From JANOSH01 sp031415695 (GTDB taxonomy: Bacteria; Actinomycetota; Acidimicrobiia; Acidimicrobiales; Ilumatobacteraceae): DNA of 64,000 nucleotides. The DNA lies in NCBI GenBank assembly GCA_031415695.1, contig JANOSH010000037.1, forward strand, positions 1-64,000, given 5' to 3'. Made by a program: the position numbers and the translations under genes. Positions 26,592-34,432 of the stretch are shown piece after piece (the first letter of the stretch is position 1; each line of letters begins with the position of its first letter). Under the pieces are notes generated by a model. That model was given only the letters and a program-made list of their open reading frames with translations. It had not been told where the DNA came from and made no database searches.

Positions 26592-27499
26592 CAGGGGTGC
26601 AGCAAACCGGCGTTGTACTGATGGCGTACGGAACCCCACGTCACCCCGACGAAATCGAGGCGTACTACACCGACATTCGCCGTGGCCGGCCCCCAACAGC
26701 AGAACAACTCGCCGACCTCACGGCCCGATACGCGGCCATCGGCGGCATCTCACCGCTTGCCCAGCGAACCAATGCCCAACGAGACGCCCTTGCTAACGCA
26801 CTCGGTCCCGCGTTCAGCGTTGTTCTGGGCCTGAAACACGCACATCCAATGGTCGAGACCGCCGTAAGCCAACTGGCCAAACTCGGCATCACCCGCGCCG
26901 TTGGCCTGGTACTCGCCCCGCACTACTCAACAATGTCAATCGCCGAATACCAACGACGCGCCAGCGCTGCAGGAAACGACGCCCACGTCGAGATGCGCCC
27001 CATCATGAACTGGCATGTGCTGCCTGAATATCTCGAATTTCTTGGCCAAGGTGTAACCCACGCGCTCGGTGAACTTCCGGCACGCACCCTGGTTCTGTTC
27101 ACTGCGCACAGCTTGCCGGCTCGGGTTCTCGCACAGGGCGACCCATACCCCGACCAGCTCGAACAAACCGCTAACGCCGTTGCCGGCGCCGTCGGCCTAG
27201 CGTCGGGAACGTACCGAACGGCGTGGCAGTCAGCAGGCCGAACACCCGAGCCTTGGATCGGGCCTGACATTCTCGAAGTCATCGCGCACGCCGCGGCCGA
27301 CGGGTGGGAAGGCGTGCTTGTCTGCCCATGCGGATTCGTCGCTGACCATCTCGAAGTGCTCTACGACCTCGACATCGAAGCCGCCGGGGTCGCTGCGAGC
27401 CACGGCCTTGCGTTCGCCCGCACGCCGTCCATGAACGCCGATCCAAGCGTCATCGCGGCCCTCGCCGACCAGGTTCGGGCGGTAGCGGAGAACTGGTGA
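26588..27499 (+). CDS. hemH: ferrochelatase (probably coproporphyrin ferrochelatase)
   Basis: A 303-residue ferrochelatase family protein. It begins TGVQQTGVVLMAYGTPRHPDEIEAYY, with the conserved YTDIRRGRPPT substrate loop. The metal-inserting His is in VLFTAHSLPARVLAQGDPY and the partner Glu in CGFVADHLEVLYDLDIEA. Actinobacterial ferrochelatases insert iron into coproporphyrin III (CpfC) rather than protoporphyrin; that substrate is inferred from phylogeny and from the gene order hemE-hemH-hemY. GTG 26588 overlaps the hemE stop. No Cys cluster for a 2Fe-2S centre is evident. Confidence 0.93.
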   Translation: MTGVQQTGVVLMAYGTPRHPDEIEAYYTDIRRGRPPTAEQLADLTARYAAIGGISPLAQRTNAQRDALANALGPAFSVVLGLKHAHPMVETAVSQLAKLGITRAVGLVLAPHYSTMSIAEYQRRASAAGNDAHVEMRPIMNWHVLPEYLEFLGQGVTHALGELPARTLVLFTAHSLPARVLAQGDPYPDQLEQTANAVAGAVGLASGTYRTAWQSAGRTPEPWIGPDILEVIAHAAADGWEGVLVCPCGFVADHLEVLYDLDIEAAGVAASHGLAFARTPSMNADPSVIAALADQVRAVAENW

Positions 27500-28845
27500 C
27501 ATCCACCGATCCCGTCGTTGTTGTTGGTGCAGGCATTACCGGACTCGTCGCCGCGTACCGCCTCACACAACGCGGCATCCCCAACGTCGTGCTCGAATCC
27601 GACACGCGTTCTGGCGGCAAACTTCACACCCAACCATTCGTCGGCGCGGCCGTCGAGACCGGGCCCGATGCCATGCTCGCCCGCGTCCCATGGGGCGTCG
27701 ATCTGCTTGCCGAACTTGGCATTCCGGTTATCGCACCGGCCACAGGCAAGGCATATGTGTGGTGGAACAACCAGCTCAACCCCATACCCGATGGTCTTGT
27801 GCTCGGGGTACCGGCCGGCTTGGTCGGCCTCGCCCGGTCGCCCCTTTTGTCATTGCGGGGCAAGCTGCGAGCCAGCGTCGAACCGGTACTCCCCCGCCGT
27901 GACCCCGACGACAACCTTGGTACGTTTATCCGCGGCCGGTTCGGTAGCGAGGTGGCCGAGCGTCTTGTCGACCCGCTCATCGGTGGCATCAACGCTGGCG
28001 ACGCCGATCGCCTATCGCTCTCAGCCTCAGCCCCGCAGATCGCCGACGCGGCCCAACGTCATCGCAGCCTGCTCGTCGGCTTACGCCGCAATCGACCCGC
28101 GACCGCCATCGAGGCGCCAGTTTTCCTTAGCCCCGTCGCAGGCTTCTCGTCCGTGGTCGATGCCCTCCTTCGTCAGTTGCCCGACGTTCGCATGTCGAGC
28201 CCAGCGGTAAGTGTCGAGCGCACCCCAAACGGTTGGCTCGTCAACAATGTGCCGGCCCGAGCGGTCATTCTTGCCACACCGGCATTCGTTTCATCAAACC
28301 TGTTGGCGACGCACAGCCCCGAAGCATCACGGCTGCTCGGCGCCATCGACTACGCCTCAGTGGCAATGGTTACCCTTGCGTTTCCCCGCAACCGTGTCTC
28401 ACACCCCCTCGACGCCGCCGGGTACCTGGTACCCAAGCCACAACAGCGCCACATCACGGCTTGTTCATTCGGATCAACCAAATGGCCTCATTGGGCGACG
28501 GACGATCACGTTGTGCTCCGGGTATCGCTTGGTCGCTTCGGCGACACTCATGCCCTTACCGGCGGCGACAACGAACTGATCGGTCGTGCCGTTGCCGACA
28601 TCCGCACGACCCTCGGGCTGACCGGCGACCCAGCCGACGCCCGCGTTACTCGCTGGCCACGATCGTTCCCGCAATACGAACCAGGCCATCAACAACGCAT
28701 CGAGGCCATCCGCTGTCTGCTAGCGACCGACACGCCTGGCGTCGTGGTGGCAGGCGCGGCGTTCGACGGAGTTGGAATCCCGGCATGCATTCGCCAGGCA
28801 GAACAGGCCATTAGTGCAATACAACTCGGCGCAGAACCAAACTAG
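27496..28845 (+). CDS. hemY: HemY-type coproporphyrinogen III / protoporphyrinogen oxidase
   Basis: A 449-residue FAD-dependent oxidase. The N-terminal Rossmann motif VVVVGAGITGLVAAYRL binds FAD, followed by SGGKLHTQ. The middle part LVDPLIGGINAGDADRLSLSA is characteristic of HemY, and the C-terminal FAD segment reads VVVAGAAFDGVGIPACI. In actinobacteria this enzyme acts as CgoX, oxidising coproporphyrinogen III to coproporphyrin III, the substrate of the preceding ferrochelatase. GTG 27496 overlaps the hemH stop codon. The coproporphyrin pathway's last gene (chdC/hemQ) is not adjacent. Confidence 0.93.
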   Translation: MTSTDPVVVVGAGITGLVAAYRLTQRGIPNVVLESDTRSGGKLHTQPFVGAAVETGPDAMLARVPWGVDLLAELGIPVIAPATGKAYVWWNNQLNPIPDGLVLGVPAGLVGLARSPLLSLRGKLRASVEPVLPRRDPDDNLGTFIRGRFGSEVAERLVDPLIGGINAGDADRLSLSASAPQIADAAQRHRSLLVGLRRNRPATAIEAPVFLSPVAGFSSVVDALLRQLPDVRMSSPAVSVERTPNGWLVNNVPARAVILATPAFVSSNLLATHSPEASRLLGAIDYASVAMVTLAFPRNRVSHPLDAAGYLVPKPQQRHITACSFGSTKWPHWATDDHVVLRVSLGRFGDTHALTGGDNELIGRAVADIRTTLGLTGDPADARVTRWPRSFPQYEPGHQQRIEAIRCLLATDTPGVVVAGAAFDGVGIPACIRQAEQAISAIQLGAEPN

Positions 28846-28857
28846 AATCTAAACGCT

Positions 28858-29520
28858 ATGCGGCGATCTTCACTCATTCTTTTCCTCACGCTCAGTGCGG
28901 CAGCGGCAGCCTGCGGCTCAACCGGTGCCCCCAGTGTTTCGGCTAACACGGCGGCCAAAACCACAATTGCCGTAGCACCCTCCAACCAGGCCTCAACAAC
29001 CATCGCTGCGACCACGAGCACTAGCGTTGCGGCAACGACCATAGTGGCGGCCGCCACCACGGCAGCCACCACATTGCCCGCCATCGTGGAAGCGGCACCG
29101 GTTGCCGAGGCTGCGATCGAGGTCGATAACGGCCCCGGGGTAGGGCGGTTGCAGATTCCGAAACTCGGGGTCGATCAACGGCTGCAAGACGATTGGGCGC
29201 TTTCAGCGCTCGACTATGGCCCGGGCCTTATGCCCGGTTCACCCCAGCCCGGGCAAACAGGAAATGTCGTGGTAGCTGGTCACCGCACCAGCCATAGCAA
29301 GCCGTTTCGTTACATCAACGAGCTAGCCGATGGCGACGAAGTGATCTTCACCATCCGCGACAAGCGCTACGTCTATCACGTCACCGGGTCACTCATCGTG
29401 CAACCAACCGACGTGTGGATCACCAATCCAACGAGCGACGCCACGGCAACGCTCTTCGCGTGCCATCCGGTTGGTTCCACCGCTCAGCGCTGGGTTACCC
29501 GCCTCAAACTGGCAAGCTAA
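28858..29520 (+). CDS. class E/F-like sortase with lipoprotein-like signal
   Basis: 220 residues. The N-terminus RRSSLILFLTLSAAAAACGS looks like a lipoprotein signal with Cys19, although the lipobox AAAC lacks the usual Leu at -3. A ~65-residue Ala/Thr-rich linker follows. The catalytic domain starts at VGRLQIPKLGVD: His142 in VVVAGHRTSHSKPF, Cys202 in TLFACHPVGS and Arg in QRWVTRL complete the sortase triad. Sortases join or anchor surface proteins; this short form resembles class E/F of actinobacteria. A TAGAAT hexamer ends 10 nt before the ATG. No obvious LPxTG substrate is encoded nearby. The next gene makes lipoprotein N-acylation chemistry, which suits a lipoprotein sortase. Confidence 0.82.
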   Translation: MRRSSLILFLTLSAAAAACGSTGAPSVSANTAAKTTIAVAPSNQASTTIAATTSTSVAATTIVAAATTAATTLPAIVEAAPVAEAAIEVDNGPGVGRLQIPKLGVDQRLQDDWALSALDYGPGLMPGSPQPGQTGNVVVAGHRTSHSKPFRYINELADGDEVIFTIRDKRYVYHVTGSLIVQPTDVWITNPTSDATATLFACHPVGSTAQRWVTRLKLAS

Positions 29521-29547
29521 CTCAGCACGGCCAGTACGCTCGGCGCC

Positions 29548-31014
29548 GTGCCTTCCCGCAGTGAATCATCGCCCGGTGCCACCCGGGCAGCCCGGCTCGC
29601 AGCAAGCCTCGGCGCTGGAGCAATCGTTGCGCTATCGATGCCACCGTGGGGATTCTGGCCGCTCGCGCCTATTGGCGTAGCCCTCCATCTACTCGTTATC
29701 CGCGAGGTGTCACGACGGGCTCGCGGGTGGGGTTCGTTCGCCTTCGGATTCGGATGGTTTGGGCCGACTTGCGGTTGGATGTTCCAGCTCACAGCACCGG
29801 GGTTCCCCATCGCCATCGCCATCTTCTCGTCATATCTGGCCCTTGCCGCGGCCTACCTAGGCGGCGGCAAGCGATGGTGGCTGGTATACCCGGCGGCATT
29901 CACTATCGCCGAAGGCATCCGTTTCTGTTTTCCGTTTGGCGGTGTCCCTGTGGCGAGTTTGGCCATCAGCCAGGTTGCCGGACCTCTCGCAGGCTTGGCC
30001 CGTATCGGCGGGCCGTTACTACTTAGCCTTGGCACGTTCGGCGCCGGTGCTGTTCTTGCCAGCTTGGCCCAACGCCGCGTTTGGCCGGCGGCGGGTTGGC
30101 TGGCGGTACTCGTAGCGACGGCCGCCTTAGGGGCCGTAGCCCCGAATGGCACCGCTACCGGCACCAGTCGGGTGGCTCTCGTGCAGGGCGGCGGACCCCA
30201 GGGGACCCGCGCTGTTTCCGATGATCCCGAGGTGGTCTATCAACGCCACCTGGACGCCGACGCCACCATCGTCGGCCCGGTCGATCTGGTGGTTTGGCCC
30301 GAGAACGTGATCGTGGCCCGCACCGGAAGTTTCGCCAACAGTTCGATGCGCGACGATATTGCCCGCCGTGCCTCACAGCTCAACGCGCCGTACGCCGTCG
30401 GCATCACCGAAGATCTTGACGACAAGACATTTATCAACGGCCAGGTAGTGGTTCAACCCGACGGCACCATGCCTGGCCGCTACGACAAGGTACGACGCGT
30501 TCCCTTCGGCGAGTACATGCCGTTCCGGTCGGTACTCGAAGCACTGCCCGTCGGCGCAGAACAGGTGCCACGCGACGCAAAAGCCGGAGTCGGCCCGGCC
30601 GTGATGGACGTGCCCGGCATCGGCAAGGTCGGCGTGGTCATCTCGTGGGAAGTGTTCTTTGCCGGCCGAACCCGAGACGCCACACGCAACGGTGGCACGT
30701 TCATCGTGAACCCAACCAACGGCGCAAGTTACGTCGGTACCATCCTGCAAAGCCAGCAGGTGGCGTCATCACGACTACGGGCCATCGAGACGGGTCGGTG
30801 GATCGTTCAAGTGTCGCCTACGGGGTTCAGCGCGTTCGTAGACCCCGACGGCAACGTGCTCCAACGTACCGCCCAAATTGAAGCCACGGTGCTGACCGAA
30901 ACCGTAGAGCGGCGAACCGGGCTCACCTGGGCCAACCGCATTGGCGACATTCCGTGGATGGTGTTGTGTGTCGCCCTCGTTGGGCTGGCACGCACACCGT
31001 TCAAGCGACGCTAA
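29548..31014 (+). CDS. lnt: apolipoprotein N-acyltransferase-like protein with Ser nucleophile position
   Basis: 488 residues: seven or eight N-terminal membrane helices (to about residue 205) and a C-terminal carbon-nitrogen hydrolase domain. Lnt transfers an acyl chain to the N-terminus of lipoproteins at the outer face of the membrane. In the nitrilase-type triad, Glu252 (VVWPENV) and Lys314 (GRYDKVRRVPFGEYMPF) are present. The expected Cys is Ser366 (GVVISWEVFF) at the standard 52-residue spacing from the Lys. PTNGASYVGT, ASSRLRAIETGR and QVSPTG are otherwise well kept. A final membrane helix closes the protein. GTG 29548 is 9 nt after TACGCT. Confidence 0.88.
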   Translation: MPSRSESSPGATRAARLAASLGAGAIVALSMPPWGFWPLAPIGVALHLLVIREVSRRARGWGSFAFGFGWFGPTCGWMFQLTAPGFPIAIAIFSSYLALAAAYLGGGKRWWLVYPAAFTIAEGIRFCFPFGGVPVASLAISQVAGPLAGLARIGGPLLLSLGTFGAGAVLASLAQRRVWPAAGWLAVLVATAALGAVAPNGTATGTSRVALVQGGGPQGTRAVSDDPEVVYQRHLDADATIVGPVDLVVWPENVIVARTGSFANSSMRDDIARRASQLNAPYAVGITEDLDDKTFINGQVVVQPDGTMPGRYDKVRRVPFGEYMPFRSVLEALPVGAEQVPRDAKAGVGPAVMDVPGIGKVGVVISWEVFFAGRTRDATRNGGTFIVNPTNGASYVGTILQSQQVASSRLRAIETGRWIVQVSPTGFSAFVDPDGNVLQRTAQIEATVLTETVERRTGLTWANRIGDIPWMVLCVALVGLARTPFKRR

Positions 31015-31026
31015 ATCCACCACTTC

Positions 31027-31082
31027 CGCAACAGTTGCGTACATGGGCTCCTCCAGGGCCGGCCGAATCCGCAACAGTTGCG
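31027..31082. repeat. pair of CGCAAC-W-GTTGCG palindromes between convergent genes
   Basis: Two identical 13-base palindromes, CGCAACAGTTGCG at 31027-31039 and 31070-31082 (43 bases start to start). Both have a similar flank (TCC before, YACA-GG after), so the repeat unit is about 22 bp in direct orientation. They fill the gap between lnt (forward) and dtd (reverse). The same unit, also as a pair, lies at 45301-45355 in another convergent gap. Because each copy is nearly self-complementary, the two copies can also pair with each other into a long hairpin, so a bidirectional terminator is one possibility and a paired protein-binding site another. Confidence 0.75.
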
Positions 31083-31100
31083 CACAAGGTGGATGGTGGG

Positions 31101-31538
31101 TTAGACCTCGAGCATCACGGTGACCGGGCCGTCGTTCACCAACTCGACTTGCATATCGGTTCGGAATCGACCGGTAGCCACGGTGGCGCCCAACCGGCGT
31201 AAAGCAGCCACGACCTCGTCGATGAGCGGCTCGGCATGTTCGGGGCGGGCGGCGTCGATCCAACTCGGGCGGCGGCCACGGCTCGTGTCACCGTACAGTG
31301 TGAACTGGCTCACCACTAGAACCTGGCCGCCGACGTGGCCGACCGGCACGTTCATGACACCGTCGGCGTCGTCGAACACTCGGACATGCCAGATCTTTTC
31401 GGCCAGTTTCACCGCCTCGGCCACAGCGTCAGTGTGGGTAACACCGACCAGTACGCACAACCCCATACCAATCTGACCGGCTGGTTCGCCGTTACTCGTC
31501 ACCGACGCCCGGGTTACCCGTTGAATAATCGCTCTCAT
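31101..31538 (-). CDS. dtd: D-aminoacyl-tRNA deacylase
   Basis: A 145-residue Dtd, which hydrolyses D-amino acids wrongly attached to tRNA. Start ATG 31538 gives MRAIIQRVTRASV, the universal N-terminus. The SQFTLYGDTSRGRRPSW motif and NDGPVTVMLEV at the C-terminus (Gly-cisPro region) are the two DTD signatures. Divergent from the aldose epimerase-like gene, with 35 bases between their chosen starts; the two promoters must overlap. Confidence 0.95.
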   Translation of the reverse strand: MRAIIQRVTRASVTSNGEPAGQIGMGLCVLVGVTHTDAVAEAVKLAEKIWHVRVFDDADGVMNVPVGHVGGQVLVVSQFTLYGDTSRGRRPSWIDAARPEHAEPLIDEVVAALRRLGATVATGRFRTDMQVELVNDGPVTVMLEV

Positions 31539-31573
31539 GGGCCAAGTCTTGTACGACGTCATAGCCTGTGCCG

Positions 31574-32356
31574 GTGTTCGCCCTTACCGCTCCGCCTGCT
31601 CGTCTTACGGTCGACCCGGACCGGGGCGGACGGATCGCCAGTTTCGAACTGCATGGCCGTGAGCTCCTCGTGACTGATGCTCAGGCCAACCAGGTACTCG
31701 GTACTCGCGTGGCCGACCCGATGGCGTGGGGTTGCTACCCCATGGTGCCGTGGGCAGGCCGGGTGCGTCGTGGCCGCTTCACGTTCAACGACGGCGAATA
31801 CCAGTTGGCCACCAACATGGCACCCCATGCTATTCACGGAACTGGGTTCTCTCGCCCCTGGATGGTGCAACCCGACCGTTCGTTGCGGATGGACCTTGGG
31901 CCGGGATGGCCGTTCGGCGGCTATGCCATCCAACGATTTGCGTTGACGGGCATCTCGCTAACGTGCACGCTGGAGGTCCACAACGACGACCGAACGATGC
32001 CGGCAATGGTTGGTTGGCACCCGTGGTTCAAACGGCCGGTGGGTCTGGCGTTCGCAGCGAAATCGATGTACTTGCGCGACAGCGAAGGTATTCCCACGGG
32101 CGAAACGGTGCGACCACCCAGTGGGCCGTGGGACGACTGCTTTACCAACCTGGCGGTGGCGCCTCGGCTGGTGTGGCCCAACGGGCACGCGCTGACCATT
32201 ACGTCGAGTTGTGATCATTGGGTGGTGTTCGACGAACGCAGCCATGCGGTGTGTATAGAACCGCAGTCGGGTCCGCCCGACGGGCTCACGCTCGAACCAC
32301 GCACGGCCGGGCCTGGTCAGCCTCTGGTTGCGACGATGACGTGGGCCTGGGGCTGA
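31574..32356 (+). CDS. aldose 1-epimerase-family (galactose mutarotase-like) protein
   Basis: About 260 residues with a beta-sandwich mutarotase fold. LTVDPDRGGRIASFELHGRELL is the typical first strands, then WGCYPMVPWAGRVRRGRF (substrate Arg), PHAIHGTGFSRPW (catalytic His region) and MVGWHPWFKRP. The acid/base Glu is probably in AVCIEPQSGPPDG. Members interconvert sugar anomers; the exact sugar is unknown. TAGCCT (31562-31567) abuts a GTG at 31568 and ends 7 nt before the in-frame GTG at 31574, so the latter is preferred as a leaderless start; 31568 would add only two residues. Confidence 0.85.
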   Translation: MFALTAPPARLTVDPDRGGRIASFELHGRELLVTDAQANQVLGTRVADPMAWGCYPMVPWAGRVRRGRFTFNDGEYQLATNMAPHAIHGTGFSRPWMVQPDRSLRMDLGPGWPFGGYAIQRFALTGISLTCTLEVHNDDRTMPAMVGWHPWFKRPVGLAFAAKSMYLRDSEGIPTGETVRPPSGPWDDCFTNLAVAPRLVWPNGHALTITSSCDHWVVFDERSHAVCIEPQSGPPDGLTLEPRTAGPGQPLVATMTWAWG

Positions 32357-32403
32357 CACGGGGCAAGCACTAAAGGGGCTACCGACAGGTAAGATCTCAG
32401 CTC

Positions 32404-33711
32404 GTGTCTGCTGTTGCACGGGGTTTGCGCCCCGGTATTGATGAACCCTTACGACTCGCGTATCTCACGTACCGTGGGAAACCCCATGTTGGCGGCCAGG
32501 GGGTGTACACCCGGCATCTCACCAAGGCGCTGGCCGACCTTGGGCATCACGTCGAGGTGTACAGCGGGCAGCCGTACCCGATTCTCGACGACCGGGTCGC
32601 CCTCCACCAGCTTCCAAGCCTCGACCTGTTCAACGACTTGTATCCGGGGCGCTTTCCGGCGTATTGGGAAATTAAGAAGCTTGGCGACATTGTCGAGATC
32701 GCACAGTTCTCTACCGGCACCTTCAGTGAACCGTTGGCGTTTAGCGTTCGCGCCCTGCAAGCGCTACGGCATCGCAAGGGCGACTTCGACCTCGTACACG
32801 ACAATCAGTGTCTCGGCTACGGCATCATCGGCATCGAAAAGATGATCCCTACCGTTGTCACGTTGCATCACCCCATCACCCGCGACCTGGCGTTGGAACT
32901 CGAACACACGGAGAAGGCGGCCAAACGTCGAGCGTTGAAGCGTTGGTATCGGTTTGTGAAGATGCAAGGTCGGGTTGCTAGTCGTATGCCACGGGTCGTG
33001 GTCGTGTCGCAGAACTCCATCAAGGACATTCACTCCGACATGGGCGTCGGCCTCGATCGCATGCGCCTTGTGCCGGTGGGCGTCGACATCGATCTGTTCT
33101 CACCCAAGCCTGATATCGCTCGCAACACCGGTCACCTGATCACCACAGCCTCGGCCGATGTTGCGCTCAAGGGTCTGCAATACCTGTTGGAAGCCGTGGC
33201 CAAGTTGCGCACCGAACGACCCATCCGTCTCACCGTGATTGGCCGAGCCAAGCCGGGCGGAGCGAACGACAAGCTCATTGCCGATCTTGGGCTCGCCGAC
33301 TGTGTTTCTTTCGTTTCCGGTGTGACCGACGAACAGATTGTCGAGCTGTACGCGCACAGCGAACTTGCCGTTGTGCCCAGCCTGTACGAAGGGTTCAGCC
33401 TTCCCGCTATCGAGGCAATGGCTACCGGCATCTGCCTCGTAGCAACTGATGGCGGCGCGCTTCCCGAGGTCACCGGTACCGACGACGACACCGTGCTGTC
33501 ATGCCCGGCCGGCGATGCCGACGCCCTGGCAGCCGCGCTCCGGCGTGGCCTCGATAACCCCGAACTTCGCGCCCGAATCGGCGAGGCAGGACGCCGCCGT
33601 GTCGTCGAACGGTGGAGCTGGCGCTATTGCGCCGAACTCACCGTCGATCAATACCGTGAGGTGCTGGCCATGCCCGCGAATCAGGCTAAACTTCGGGCGA
33701 ACGGCCGCTGA
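32404..33711 (+). CDS. GT4-family glycosyltransferase
   Basis: A 435-residue GT-B enzyme. The N-terminal domain opens with LRLAYLTYRGKPHVGGQGVYT, where the GGQG loop contacts the nucleotide sugar. The C-terminal domain has ELAVVPSLYEGFSLPAIEAMATG with the E-x7-E signature, and RLVPVGVDIDLFSP before it. It probably adds a sugar to a lipid or polymer at the inner face of the membrane. It heads a tight operon: methyltransferase 1 base after its stop, then a terpene-cyclase-fold protein. A TAAGAT hexamer ends 9 nt before GTG 32404. Confidence 0.93.
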   Translation: MSAVARGLRPGIDEPLRLAYLTYRGKPHVGGQGVYTRHLTKALADLGHHVEVYSGQPYPILDDRVALHQLPSLDLFNDLYPGRFPAYWEIKKLGDIVEIAQFSTGTFSEPLAFSVRALQALRHRKGDFDLVHDNQCLGYGIIGIEKMIPTVVTLHHPITRDLALELEHTEKAAKRRALKRWYRFVKMQGRVASRMPRVVVVSQNSIKDIHSDMGVGLDRMRLVPVGVDIDLFSPKPDIARNTGHLITTASADVALKGLQYLLEAVAKLRTERPIRLTVIGRAKPGGANDKLIADLGLADCVSFVSGVTDEQIVELYAHSELAVVPSLYEGFSLPAIEAMATGICLVATDGGALPEVTGTDDDTVLSCPAGDADALAAALRRGLDNPELRARIGEAGRRRVVERWSWRYCAELTVDQYREVLAMPANQAKLRANGR

Positions 33712-33712
33712 C

Positions 33713-34432
33713 ATGCTCACCGTTCGCTACGACGTCCTCGGGCTACAGACAGGCGACCTGGTGCTCGACTTGGGTGCCGGGTTCGGCCGTCACGCATTCG
33801 AAGCCGCTCGACGCGGTGGGCGCGTCGTTGCGTTCGAATACGCCCACGACGAATTGCTCAGCGTGCGCGCCACGTTTGCCGCCATGGCTGAAGCAGGCGA
33901 GATCCAAGCCGACCGGTTCGCCGGTTCGCCTCAAGGTGACGCAACCCGGCTGCCATTTCGAGACAACTCGTTCGACCGGGTCATTGTGTCCGAAGTGCTC
34001 GAACATCTACAGAACGATGTGGGCGCAATCAGCGAGATAGCCCGCATCCTCAAGCCTGGTGGTGTCGTTGCTGCAACGGTGCCGACGTGGTTTCCCGAGA
34101 AGGTCAACTGGATGTTGACCGACGAATATCACGCACCCAAATCAGTGGGAGGGCACGTGCGTATTTACACGGCCACCGAACTCAAAGCCAAGTTGCGTTC
34201 TGCCGGTCTCACTGTCGAGAACCAGCACCATGCTCATGCGCTGCATTCGCCGTATTGGTGGCTGAAATGCGCGGTCGGTCCGGCAAACAACGATCACGCG
34301 GCGGTAGCTGCGTATCGCAAGTTTCTTGAGTGGGACATCATCAAAGGCCCAAAGTCTGTGCGCGTTATCGAACGAGCGCTCAGTCCAGTACTCGGCAAGA
34401 GCTACATCGTCTATGCCCGAAAGGCCCGCTAG
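33713..34432 (+). CDS. class I SAM-dependent methyltransferase
   Basis: 239 residues with a Methyltransf_11/25 fold. Motif I is VLDLGAGFGRHAFEAARRG, the acidic residue ending strand 2 is in VVAFEYAHDEL, and motif II/III is FDRVIVSEVLEHLQND with AEIARILKPGGVVAATVP-like continuation. It overlaps the following gene (TAG/GTG sharing bases), so the two are coupled. Likely modifies the glycolipid or glycan product of this operon; substrate unknown. Confidence 0.9.
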   Translation: MLTVRYDVLGLQTGDLVLDLGAGFGRHAFEAARRGGRVVAFEYAHDELLSVRATFAAMAEAGEIQADRFAGSPQGDATRLPFRDNSFDRVIVSEVLEHLQNDVGAISEIARILKPGGVVAATVPTWFPEKVNWMLTDEYHAPKSVGGHVRIYTATELKAKLRSAGLTVENQHHAHALHSPYWWLKCAVGPANNDHAAVAAYRKFLEWDIIKGPKSVRVIERALSPVLGKSYIVYARKAR

